64,000 nucleotides of DNA from UMGS1663 sp963558185. Its GTDB lineage: Bacteria; Bacillota; Clostridia; TANB77; CAG-508. Position 1 is the stretch's first letter, and each line of letters starts with the position of its first letter. The translations under genes and the position numbers were made by a program. Below are positions 37,468 to 46,622 of the stretch, one piece after another. Under the pieces are notes generated by a model that was not told the DNA's origin, made no database searches, and worked only from the letters and a program-made list of their open reading frames with translations. Location: NCBI GenBank assembly GCA_963558185.1, contig CAUWFE010000008.1, forward strand, positions 1 to 64,000. The letters are read 5' to 3'.

Positions 37468-38203
37468 TTAATCTTCAAAAGTGTAATATTTTTTTAAAGA
37501 TACTAAAATATTTGAATAGTCATCTTCAGATAAATGAGCTATTTTTTTATTATTGAAAAATGGTTCTCTTAATCTTTTATAACTAAAATTAGCCATAGAT
37601 TCTAATTTTGCAGTACTACGAGGTAATCCATTTATATCACAATGAAAATAATACTTATCATTATAGCATTTGCTACTTAAGGGGATTACTGTCCACATTT
37701 TTTTATCAGCAGAAGAACGCCATAATATAGCAGGTCTTAATTTTCTTAATTCTGAACCAATATTTTGTCCGAAATCAACCCAGCAAATAGAACCAGGTTT
37801 TAAAATAGAGGTTTTTGTATTATTATCGTTTAATAACAATTTATCATAACACCATTTTAAATATTTAATTTTTTCCATATTCCTATAATCAATTTCTTTG
37901 CTTAGTTTTTGAATTAAGGATTCTTTTAAAAGTTTTAAGACATAAGAAAACTCTTTATTGTCTAACTTCAAAAATTTACCTTTAAGATAAACTAACCCGT
38001 TTGATATTTCTCTTAGTATATTCCTGTAAATCATTTATATCAACAAATCTATTTATAGAGTCTATATATGTTAGATTATCAGATTTAGTATTATAAACTG
38101 TTAGTCCTACATAATGATTTTCAGATATATTATATATAATTAGAACATACTTTCTTATATTATTTTCAACTACTTCATAAATGTTTTGAGAATATATGTC
38201 CAA
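37468..38203 (-). CDS. PemK/MazF-like toxin-fold protein, CGG +1 shift
   Basis: Two overlapping minus-strand frames form one protein of about 243 residues. It starts at TTG 38203 behind AGGAGG. The N-terminal part (IYEVVENNIRKYVLIIYN) has an SH3-barrel-like look. The frame meets CGG at 37999-37997; skipping C enters the second frame as KRNIK-GLVYLKGKFLKLDN. A helical linker leads to a C-terminal PemK/MazF-like domain: PGSICWVDFGQNIGSELRKLRPAILW, WTVIPLSSK and STAKLESMANFSYKRL. Such domains are mRNA endonuclease toxins in type II systems, but no clear antitoxin gene is adjacent, so a solitary or regulatory role is possible. Confidence 0.72.
37997..37999 (-). other. CGG +1 shift site 7 (AAA-C-GGG, minus strand)
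   Basis: In-frame CGG on the minus strand; skipping C reads GGG (Gly) and joins the two frames of the PemK/MazF-like protein. Confidence 0.65.
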
Positions 38204-38229
38204 ATTAAAACCTCCTAATATTAAATGCT

Positions 38230-38870
38230 GTAGCTTATATATTTTTGTACATAAGCTACATATTCAATCATAAACTGCTTATAAAATAAGCCTTCTTGAA
38301 CTATCTATTTAATAGAAAAGTTCTGTACTAATAATACTACATTTTTATATAAAAAGCAACACATTTGTTCTCATAAAATATAAAAGATGGTAATATTTTA
38401 GGGGAAAATGGAAAAGATGAACATGCTATATACAGTACAAGTGTTGAAAAAAATATTTAAGAGAGTATGGTATAGAAGAGAGTAAAATTGCTATGATAAA
38501 TGTAGCAATTTTGTATCACGAACATAATGAAAAAAATATAAATGAATTTGATGAAGAAGTTAATGATGAAAATGAGATATAGATTTTAGCAATATAGATA
38601 AAGGAACTTTACATTTAAATTTATTATACTAAGAGATAGAAGAATTCTTGAACATTATTTAAGTATTTTAGAAGAAATTTAGTTAGAAAAAGATAAAATG
38701 TTAAAATTTTGTGAAAATAAATTTATATAGTTTTTATATATGTTATTAAACAAAAGCAAAGTGCTAAAAAATACAAGTACTTTGTTTTTTTAAAGAAAAA
38801 AACTATTAATGTCACTTACTTGTCACTTTAAATGTTTTATAATAAAAATGAAATAAACAGAAGGGAGAAT
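38230..38870 (+). other. Intergenic region with coding debris
   Basis: No intact gene is seen. About 38,400-38,582 can be read in two frames as acidic fragments (GENGKDEHAIYSTSV and REYGIEESKIAMINVAILYH), suggesting a decayed gene I cannot name. A terminator-like stem CAAAGTGCT/AGTACTTTG followed by T7 lies near 38,757-38,795. GAAGGGAG precedes the ABC gene. Confidence 0.4.
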
Positions 38871-38875
38871 TTTAT

Positions 38876-39547
38876 ATGGAAATATTAAGAGTAGAAAATT
38901 TGTGCAAACAATATGGAAAAGGTGAAAATAAAGTAACAGCACTAGATAATGTTTCATTTAAAGTAGATAAAGGAGAATTTGTAGCAATAGTAGGAGCATC
39001 TGGAAGTGGAAAATCAACATTATTACATTTAATTGGTGGAGTTGATAGACCAACATCAGGAAAGGTCTTTATAGATGGAAAAGATATTTATAAATTCAAT
39101 GATGATGAACTTGCAATATTCAGAAGAAGGCAAGTAGGTTTAATATATCAATTTTATAATTTAATACCAATATTAAATGTAGAAGAAAATATAACATTAC
39201 CACTTGATTTAGACAATAGAAATGTGGATAAGAAAAAATTAAATGAAATTATTAAAGAATTAGGACTAGAAAATAGAAAAAAACATTTACCAAACGAATT
39301 ATCTGGAGGGCAACAACAAAGAACATCAATAGGAAGAGCAATGATAACAAGTCCAGCAATTATTTTAGCAGATGAACCAACTGGAAACTTAGACTCTAAA
39401 GCAAGTGATGAAATAGTTACATTATTAAAAAAATCAAATAAAGATTATAAACAAACTATTATAATGATAACTCATAATATGGAAATTGCAAAAGTAGCAG
39501 ATAGAGTTATAAAAATTGAAGATGGAAAAATTGCTGGGGAGGTTTAG
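38876..39547 (+). CDS. ABC transporter ATPase, MacB/LolD type
   Basis: This 223-residue ATPase has Walker A GASGSGKST, Q-loop YQFYNLIP, signature LSGGQQQR and Walker B ILADEPTGNLD, typical of FtsX-type exporter ATPases for lipids, antimicrobial peptides or signals. Its partner permease, 3 bp downstream, is truncated and joined to another gene, so the transporter is probably non-functional in its original role. Confidence 0.9.
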   Translation: MEILRVENLCKQYGKGENKVTALDNVSFKVDKGEFVAIVGASGSGKSTLLHLIGGVDRPTSGKVFIDGKDIYKFNDDELAIFRRRQVGLIYQFYNLIPILNVEENITLPLDLDNRNVDKKKLNEIIKELGLENRKKHLPNELSGGQQQRTSIGRAMITSPAIILADEPTGNLDSKASDEIVTLLKKSNKDYKQTIIMITHNMEIAKVADRVIKIEDGKIAGEV

Positions 39548-39550
39548 ATT

Positions 39551-40252
39551 ATGAATATTCTTAGCAAATTATCTATTAGCAATTTAAAATTAAATAAAAA
39601 AAGAACAATAAGTACAATTATAGGAATAATTTTATCAGTAGCACTTATTTGTGCTGTTGCTAGCATGGGAATAAGTTTTCAGGCAACACTTGTTGAAAAT
39701 GCAATAAATGAAACAGGATATTATCATTTGAAAATATTTGATGTTACAGCTGAAAATATAGAAAGTTTAAAAAACAATAGAGATATTCAAGATGTTTTAA
39801 CTATTTCAGAAAAAGGATATGGAAATTTAGAAAATAGTCAAAATGTAGATAAACCGTATTTAAAATTGTATTCAATGGATAAAAATATATTTGAATTTTT
39901 AAAATTTAATTTAATAGATGGAAGATTTCCAGCCAATAATAATGAGATAATTATAAGTAAGCATATTATAGAAAATGCAAAAGTAAATTATAAAATTGGA
40001 GATAAAATAAAAGTAAATATAGGTGTAACAACTATAGAACTAGAAAAAGGTATTGAAGTTCCCGTTTATGATTTAGAGAGAACAATTTGTGATATTATAA
40101 GAGATAAAAATAAGATAGATCCACAAATTTTTAATATCGCAATGAAAGAATATGGTAAAAAGAAAAAAAAGAATTTACGCCTTTTGTATAAATATTCAAA
40201 AGAATTTAGCATAGAAAATAAATTGCAACAATATATGGAGGTATTAGTTTGA
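39551..40252 (+). pseudogene. FtsX/MacB permease N-terminus fused to AbiEi antitoxin C-terminus
   Basis: Residues 1 to about 157 are the start of a MacB-like permease: a transmembrane helix in KKRTISTIIGIILSVAL, then the periplasmic-type domain with DGRFPANNNEIIISK. From about residue 160 the sequence changes to VPVYDLERTICDIIRDKNKI and FNIAMKEYGKKKKKNLRLL, ending EVLV, which is the C-terminal region of AbiEi antitoxins. The frame is unbroken for 233 codons, so a deletion of several genes joined the two in frame near 40,020-40,050. It lacks the permease's last three helices and the antitoxin's winged-helix part. Residual binding to AbiEii is conceivable but unproven. Confidence 0.8.
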
Positions 40253-40932
40253 ATGAAAAATAATACAATGAGTTTTAAGACTATTATAAAAAATATTGCA
40301 AAAGAAAATAAAATAGCTGTACAAGCTGTTTTACAAACATATATGTTAGAAAGATTATTAGAAAGAATTTCAATTTCAAAGTATAAGGACAATTTTATTT
40401 TAAAAGGTGGTATGCTAATATCTGCTATGTTAGGAATAGATAGTAGAACAACAATGGATATTTTAAGAATGAAATGCCTGTTATAATGAAAATAGATGTT
40501 ACAACAGGAGATAAAATTACATATAGAGAAATAAAATATAATTTTAGTTTAATGTTAGAAGATAGAAAAATACAAGTGTGGTCATATAATGTAGAAACAA
40601 TTCTAGCAGAGAAATTTGAATTTATTATAAAAAGAGGAACTTTGGGGACGAGAATAAGAGATTATTACGATGTCCATATGTTATTAAATACACAAAATAA
40701 AAATATAGATAAATCTACTTTTAAAAATGCAATTATATCAACAGCAAAACACAGAGAAACAACAAAAGATATAAATGCTTGGAAAGAAGTAGTAGATATT
40801 TTAGCAAGTGATCAAACAATGCAAAGGCAATGGAAGGCTTATCAGAAAGATAATTTTTATGCAAAAGAAATTAAATATGAAAATTTAATTGAAAGTTTAA
40901 ATAAAATTGGAGAAATATATGATAATACATAA
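40253..40932 (+). pseudogene. AbiEii-type nucleotidyltransferase toxin, internally deleted
   Basis: The N-terminal 70 residues (AVLQTYMLERLLERISIS, FILKGGMLISAMLGIDSR, TTMDI) and the C-terminal part from about 40,466 (MKIDVTTGDKITYREIKY, WSYNVETILAEKFEFI, RIRDYYDVHML) match AbiEii type IV toxins. Roughly 45 codons between TTMDI and VIMKID are missing and the frame is broken. The GGLL nucleotidyltransferase motif region remains but the second acidic motif is lost. It directly follows the AbiEi tail, as in an abiE operon, and is followed by a terminator. Confidence 0.82.
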
Positions 40933-40972
40933 AAGGAGATTTATATTTTTTCAATTAATTAAATATAATAGT

Positions 40973-41000
40973 AACAAGGTAAGGCTACCTTGTTTTTTTT
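40973..41000 (+). terminator. Terminator after the abiE relic
   Basis: AACAAGGTA/TACCTTGTT with loop AGGC and a following T run. Confidence 0.85.
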
Positions 41001-41091
41001 ATATAAAAATGCTAAAATAAATATACTAGGTAAAAAACATATTTAATTTTAAATAGCTTTATTTAGAATTATTTAGTTTAAAAATATAAAG

Positions 41092-41199
41092 TTTGTGACC
41101 GGATTTGTGTAATTGTATTTTATGTTTACAAAAAATACGAAAAAAGCGAACAAATTACACTACTTTTGGGTAATAGTTGTCATTTCAAGCGGTCACAAA
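41092..41199 (+). promoter_or_regulatory. Structured leader of uvrB
   Basis: TTTGTGACCG (41092-41101) and CGGTCACAAA (41190-41199) are perfect 10-bp arms. Inside them GTGTAATT pairs with AATTACAC. The right arm abuts the GGAGG ribosome binding site of uvrB, so folding could influence translation. Confidence 0.6.
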
Positions 41200-41208
41200 G
41201 GAGGAAAA

Positions 41209-43161
41209 ATGTTCGAATTAGTATCAGATTACAAGCCAACAGGCGATCAACCAAAAGCAATAGAATATTTATCAAAAGGAATAGAAGAAGGTAAGAAATT
41301 CCAGACACTTCTAGGTGTTACGGGTTCAGGTAAGACCTTCACAATGGCAAATATCATACAAAAAGTTCAAAGACCAACACTTGTTTTAGCACATAACAAA
41401 ACTTTAGCAGGACAATTATATTCTGAATTCAAAGAGTTCTTTCCTAAAAATAATGTGGAGTATTTTGTTTCATATTATGATTATTATCAGCCAGAGGCAT
41501 ATATACCACAATCAGATACTTATATAGAAAAAGACTCTTCTATAAATGATGAAATAGATAAATTAAGGCACTCAGCAACTCTTGCTTTATTTGAAGAAAG
41601 GGATGTAATAATTGTAGCTTCTGTGTCATGTATATATGGTTTAGGTGATCCAGAGGATTATCAGGAAATGATGTTATCACTGAGAACTGGTATGAATAAG
41701 TCAAGAGATGAAGTTTTAAAAAAATTAATTACAATGCAATATTCTAGAAATGAATTAGACTTTAAAAGAGGAACTTTTAGAGCAAAAGGAGATATAGTCG
41801 AAATATATCCTTCAAGCCAGTCAGAATCAGCAGTAAGAGTGGAATTTTGGGGAGATGAAATTGAAAAAATATCTGAAATAAATCCAGTAACAGGAAAAAC
41901 AATAGGAATACGAAAACATATATTAATATCTCCTGCTTCACATTATGTAACAACATCAAACAAAATGGAAAGAGCAATAGGAACAATAGAACAAGAATTA
42001 CAAGAAAGAATAAAATATTTTAAAGAAAATAACAAACTAATAGAAGCACAAAGAATAGAAGAAAGAACAAACTTTGACATAGAAATGATGAGAGAAACAG
42101 GATTTTGTCAAGGTATAGAAAATTATTCAAGACATATAAGTGGTAGAGGACCAGGGAGTGCACCATATACATTATTTGATTATTTTCCAAAAGATTTTTT
42201 ATTACTTATAGATGAATCTCATGCAACAATTCCTCAAGTAAGAGCTATGTATAATGGAGATAGAGCAAGGAAAGAATCACTAGTAAATTATGGATTTCGT
42301 TTACCATCAGCATTTGATAATAGACCTTTAAAGTTTGAAGAATTTGAGGATAGAATAAATCAATGTATATTTGTAAGTGCTACACCAGCAGATTATGAAA
42401 AAGAACACGCAAAGGACAATGTGGTAGAACAAATTATTAGACCAACAGGCTTGTTAGATCCGAAAATCGAAGTAAAACCTGTTGCAAATCAAGTAGATGA
42501 CTTAATAGAGCAAATTCATAAGGTAGTAGAAAAAGGAGAAAGAGTTTTAGTAACAACTTTAACTAAAAAAATGGCAGAAGATTTAACTGCATATTTATCT
42601 GGAATAGATATTAAAGTAAGATATATGCATTCTGATATAAAAGCATTAGAAAGAATGGATATTATTCGTTCACTAAGATTAGGAGAATTTGATGTATTAG
42701 TAGGAATAAATCTTTTAAGAGAGGGACTAGATATACCAGAGGTTTCTTTAGTTGCTATACTAGATGCAGACAAGGAAGGATTTTTACGTTCAGAACGTTC
42801 TTTGATACAAACAATTGGTCGTGCAGCAAGAAATACAGAAGGAAAAGTAATAATGTATGCAGATGAATTAACAGATTCAATGGAAAAAGCTATTTCTGAA
42901 ACAAATAGAAGAAGAAAAATACAAAAGCAATATAATGAAGAACATGGAATTATACCTCAGACTATTAAAAAGTCTGTAAGAGATACAATAAGAGCAAGTA
43001 TTGTAGAAGAGGCACAAGCAGAATATAATTTATCAAAAGAAACTAATATAGAAGAAATTATAGATAAAATGACTAAAGAGATGTTAAAATATGCAAGTGA
43101 AATGGAATTTGAAAAAGCAGCAGAATTAAGAGATAAAATAAAAGAACTAACAGGAGAATAA
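41209..43161 (+). CDS. uvrB: Excinuclease ABC subunit B
   Basis: This 650-residue helicase-like subunit of nucleotide excision repair receives DNA from UvrA and recruits UvrC. Walker A GVTGSGKT, the beta-hairpin YYDYYQPEAYIP, DESHAT, helicase motifs through GINLLREGLDIPEVSLV and the C-terminal UVR motif (MEFEKAAELRDKIKEL) are present. ATG 41209 follows AAAGGAGG; the in-frame ATG at 41113 would begin inside the structured leader and is rejected. uvrA follows at 43,394. Confidence 0.97.
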   Translation: MFELVSDYKPTGDQPKAIEYLSKGIEEGKKFQTLLGVTGSGKTFTMANIIQKVQRPTLVLAHNKTLAGQLYSEFKEFFPKNNVEYFVSYYDYYQPEAYIPQSDTYIEKDSSINDEIDKLRHSATLALFEERDVIIVASVSCIYGLGDPEDYQEMMLSLRTGMNKSRDEVLKKLITMQYSRNELDFKRGTFRAKGDIVEIYPSSQSESAVRVEFWGDEIEKISEINPVTGKTIGIRKHILISPASHYVTTSNKMERAIGTIEQELQERIKYFKENNKLIEAQRIEERTNFDIEMMRETGFCQGIENYSRHISGRGPGSAPYTLFDYFPKDFLLLIDESHATIPQVRAMYNGDRARKESLVNYGFRLPSAFDNRPLKFEEFEDRINQCIFVSATPADYEKEHAKDNVVEQIIRPTGLLDPKIEVKPVANQVDDLIEQIHKVVEKGERVLVTTLTKKMAEDLTAYLSGIDIKVRYMHSDIKALERMDIIRSLRLGEFDVLVGINLLREGLDIPEVSLVAILDADKEGFLRSERSLIQTIGRAARNTEGKVIMYADELTDSMEKAISETNRRRKIQKQYNEEHGIIPQTIKKSVRDTIRASIVEEAQAEYNLSKETNIEEIIDKMTKEMLKYASEMEFEKAAELRDKIKELTGE

Positions 43162-43179
43162 AATATTACTAGTTCATGT

Positions 43180-43252
43180 ATTTCTCCATAAACATTCGCC
43201 ATTGTATTCAAAACTTATATTACAAGGCATTCTAGCAAAAAATAATAAAAAA
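43180..43252. repeat. Solo arm of the hairpin MITE
   Basis: ATTTCTCCATAAACATTCG and CAAGGCATTCTAGCAAAAAA match the right arm of the element at 1,803-2,056 with a few changes. The left arm and target duplications are not seen, so this is a remnant. Confidence 0.7.
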
Positions 43253-43324
43253 ACAAGTAACAAACTATTGTTCTTTTTTGAAAAATATAGTATAATTAAT
43301 AAGTCAAATATAAATAAAAGAGTA

Positions 43325-43380
43325 GCAAGGCAAAAAAAATAATTACAATTTTTTTAGCCAGATTTATGCCTTGAGGAAGG
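43325..43380 (+). promoter_or_regulatory. Recurrent structured leader, copy 3 (uvrA)
   Basis: AAGGCA, an A7/T7 inner hairpin, then GCCAGATTTATGCCTTGAGG. AAGGCA can pair with TGCCTT next to the Shine-Dalgarno. The layout matches copies at 6,027 and 8,333, with compensating arm changes (AAGGT/ACCTT, AAGGCA/TGCCTT). Confidence 0.5.
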
Positions 43381-43393
43381 AATTAGATAAAAT

Positions 43394-46225
43394 ATGAATG
43401 ATAAAATCGTAATAAAAAATGCAAAAGTTCATAATTTAAAAAATATTAACTTAGAAATACCAAGAGATAAACTAGTAGTAATTACAGGACTTTCAGGTTC
43501 TGGAAAATCCTCACTTGCTTTTGACACATTATATGCAGAAGGACAAAGAAGATATGTAGAAAGTTTATCAGCATATGCTAGGCAATTTTTAGGCTTAATG
43601 GAAAAACCAGATGTAGAATCTATTGAAGGTCTTTCTCCAGCTATTTCTATAGACCAAAAAACAACTTCTAAAAATCCACGTTCAACAGTAGGAACAGTAA
43701 CAGAAATATATGATTATATACGTTTATTATATGCAAGAATAGGAGTTCCATATTGCCCAAAATGTGGTAAAAAAATAGAAAAGCAAACAATTGATCAAAT
43801 TGTAGATAATGTTATGGAATTAGAAGAGGGAACGAAAATACAAGTATTATCTCCTATAATAAGAGGTAGAAAAGGAGAATTTGTAAAACAATTAGAAGAA
43901 CTACAAAAAGAAGGTTTTGTAAGAGCAAGAGTTGATGGCGAAATGTATGAACTTTCAGATGATATTGTAATTGATAGAAAGAAAAAGCATAATATAGAAA
44001 TTATAGTAGATAGATTAGTAATAAAACCAGATATACGTAGTAGATTAACAGAATCAATTGAAGTTGCTTTAAAACATGCAAATAACTTAGTATTAATACA
44101 AGATACTACAAATAATAAAGAAACATTGTATAGCCAAAACTATGCTTGCCCTGACTGTGGAATTAGTTTTGATGAATTATCTCCAAGAATGTTCTCATTT
44201 AATAATCCTTTTGGGGCATGTCCAACTTGTACTGGATTAGGATTTTTAATGAAAATGGATGAAGATTTAATAATTCCAGACAAAGATAAAACTTTATATG
44301 ATGGAGTAAAAGCTTTTGGCTCTAGCACAATGAAAAAGGGAGAAACAATGGCTAAAATGTATTTTGAAGCTATTGCTAAACATTATAATGTAGATATTAC
44401 TAAACCAATAAAAAAATTACCAAGGGACTTCTTAGATAAAATTCTATATGGAACAGGAAATGAAGAAATAGACTTTGAATACACATCAAGTATAGGAACA
44501 AGAAAATATAAAGCTCCATTTGAAGGTGTAATACCTACATTAGAAAGAAGACATAATGAAACAAAATCTCAAGGTATGCGTGAATTTTATGAATTATATA
44601 TGAGTAACAGCCCTTGCCCAACTTGCCATGGCGCAAGATTAAACGAAACAAGTTTATCTGTAAAAATAGGAGATAAGAATATAAACGAATTAACAGATAT
44701 GTCTATAGATAAAATCAAAACATATATTAATGCATTACAGTTATCTAAAAAAGATAAAATGATTGCTGACCAAATTTTAAAAGAACTAAATAAACGTTTA
44801 CAATTTTTAATTGATGTTGGTTTAGATTATTTAACTTTATCAAGACCGGCAGGCTCACTTTCTGGAGGAGAAGCACAGCGTATTCGTTTAGCAACACAAA
44901 TAGGTTCTGGGTTGACAGGAGTATTATATATATTAGATGAGCCAAGTATAGGGTTACACCAAAGAGATAATGATAGATTAATTACTACATTAAAAAAATT
45001 AAGAGATTTAGGAAATACAGTTTTAGTAGTAGAACATGATGAAGATACTATGTATGCAGCAGATCAAATTATAGATATAGGACCGGGTGCAGGTGTACAT
45101 GGTGGAAATGTTATGGCACAAGGAACAGCTGAACAAATTAAATTAGTAGATGGTTCTATTACAGGAGATTATTTAAGTGGAAGAAAACAAATTTTAGTAC
45201 CTAAACAACGTAGAAAATCAAATGGCTTATCTATAGAAGTAAAAGGTGCTACAGAACATAATTTAAAGAATGTTCATGTTAAGTTTCCATTAGGTCAATT
45301 TGTATGTGTAACCGGTGTTTCTGGTTCAGGAAAAAGTACACTTGTTAATGATATATTATATAAAACAATTGCTAGAGATTTAAATGGTTCTAATGAAAAG
45401 CCTGGAAAATGTAAAGAAGTAAAAGGTATAGAAAATATAGATAAGATAATAAATATAGATCAATCACCAATAGGTAGGACACCTCGCTCTAATCCTGCTA
45501 CATATACAGGAGTATTTGATTTAATTAGAGATATTTTTGCAGGAACTAATGAAGCAAAAATGAGAGGATACGAAAAAGGCAGATTTAGTTTTAATATGCC
45601 TGGTGGTAGATGTGAAGCTTGTAATGGTGATGGAGTATTAAAAATAGAAATGCATTTCTTAGCTGATATATATGTACCATGTGAAGTATGTAAAGGAAAA
45701 AGATATAATAAAGAAACTTTAGAGGTACGTTATAAAGGCAAAACTATTGCAGATGTATTAGATATGACTGTAGAAGAGGCATTAGACTTTTTTACAAACA
45801 TTCCTAGAATTAAACAAAAAATACAAACATTGTATGATGTGGGATTAGGATACATTAAATTAGGACAACCATCTACAACACTTTCAGGAGGAGAGGCACA
45901 ACGTGTAAAATTAGCAACCGAACTTTCAAAAAGGTCTACAGGAAAAACATTATATATATTAGATGAACCAACTACAGGCCTTCATATAGCAGATGTTCAT
46001 AAATTAGTGGATATATTACAAAGATTAGTAGATACAGGAAATAGTATTGTTGTAATTGAACATAATTTAGATTTAATAAAAACATGTGACTATATTATAG
46101 ATTTAGGACCAGAAGGCGGAGATAAAGGTGGTCAAATTCTTTGCATAGGTACTCCTGAACAAATTGTAAAAAATGAGCAAAGCTATACAGGAAGATTTTT
46201 AAAAAAGTATTTAGATAGAATGTAA
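43394..46225 (+). CDS. uvrA: Excinuclease ABC subunit A
   Basis: This 943-residue damage-recognition ATPase has two ABC modules: Walker A GLSGSGKSS and GVSGSGKST, and signatures GGEAQRIRLA and GGEAQRVKLA. Zinc-binding CPKCGKKI, CPDCGISF and CEACNGDG/CEVCKGKR pairs are visible. It loads UvrB onto damaged DNA. ATG 43394 follows GAGGAAGG. No gene lies between it and uvrB, only the MITE remnant and the leader. Confidence 0.97.
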   Translation: MNDKIVIKNAKVHNLKNINLEIPRDKLVVITGLSGSGKSSLAFDTLYAEGQRRYVESLSAYARQFLGLMEKPDVESIEGLSPAISIDQKTTSKNPRSTVGTVTEIYDYIRLLYARIGVPYCPKCGKKIEKQTIDQIVDNVMELEEGTKIQVLSPIIRGRKGEFVKQLEELQKEGFVRARVDGEMYELSDDIVIDRKKKHNIEIIVDRLVIKPDIRSRLTESIEVALKHANNLVLIQDTTNNKETLYSQNYACPDCGISFDELSPRMFSFNNPFGACPTCTGLGFLMKMDEDLIIPDKDKTLYDGVKAFGSSTMKKGETMAKMYFEAIAKHYNVDITKPIKKLPRDFLDKILYGTGNEEIDFEYTSSIGTRKYKAPFEGVIPTLERRHNETKSQGMREFYELYMSNSPCPTCHGARLNETSLSVKIGDKNINELTDMSIDKIKTYINALQLSKKDKMIADQILKELNKRLQFLIDVGLDYLTLSRPAGSLSGGEAQRIRLATQIGSGLTGVLYILDEPSIGLHQRDNDRLITTLKKLRDLGNTVLVVEHDEDTMYAADQIIDIGPGAGVHGGNVMAQGTAEQIKLVDGSITGDYLSGRKQILVPKQRRKSNGLSIEVKGATEHNLKNVHVKFPLGQFVCVTGVSGSGKSTLVNDILYKTIARDLNGSNEKPGKCKEVKGIENIDKIINIDQSPIGRTPRSNPATYTGVFDLIRDIFAGTNEAKMRGYEKGRFSFNMPGGRCEACNGDGVLKIEMHFLADIYVPCEVCKGKRYNKETLEVRYKGKTIADVLDMTVEEALDFFTNIPRIKQKIQTLYDVGLGYIKLGQPSTTLSGGEAQRVKLATELSKRSTGKTLYILDEPTTGLHIADVHKLVDILQRLVDTGNSIVVIEHNLDLIKTCDYIIDLGPEGGDKGGQILCIGTPEQIVKNEQSYTGRFLKKYLDRM

Positions 46226-46255
46226 ATTAGAAAACTGAATTTTAACTTTTTATAC

Positions 46256-46301
46256 AAATAGTAGAATAAAAACTGATATATTATTCTACTATTTATTTTT
46301 T
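46256..46301 (+). terminator. Terminator after uvrA
   Basis: AAATAGTAGAATAA/TTATTCTACTATTT form a 14-bp stem followed by ATTTTTTAT. Confidence 0.85.
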
Positions 46302-46622
46302 ATATAATAGGAAAAGCTTCGCTAAACATTCCACACAAATTTTATTTTATAAAATTTGGCGGGCGAACAAAGACGAGGCATGAAAAGTCATTAAAAATGT
46401 TGAAAATATTAATCATGCCTCTTTTGTTCTTTAAATTATAGTATGTAAATAAAATATAGATTCTCTAAATAATTTTACATATATGTTAAATATGTAATAA
46501 AATTGCAACACAAATGTAACCAAAATGTAATTGAATTAAACAAAAGGATAATATATAATTTATAATGTATAGTATGAGTTATACAGTAGCAAATTATATT
46601 AAAGAATCGAAAGGAATGAGAT
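46302..46622. other. Intergenic region with a long inverted repeat
   Basis: No gene is seen. GAACAAAGACGAGGCATGA (46365-46383) is complementary, with small mismatches, to TCATGCCTCTTTTGTTC (46413-46429); an additional CAAATTTT/AAAATTTG stem lies just before. It is locally GC-richer than the surroundings. It may be a second terminator or a small structured RNA. Confidence 0.45.

Noticed and set aside
16083..37999. CGG reassigned to another amino acid as the sole explanation
   Set aside because: A sense reassignment would not change the reading frame, whereas all seven sites need a one-base skip; reassignment could still apply to the four unshifted CGG codons.
16083..37999. Ordinary random frameshift mutations or sequencing errors
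   Set aside because: Seven events of the same type (extra C before GGN, in coding orientation, both strands) are not expected by chance; a systematic artefact is not excluded and is kept as the main alternative.
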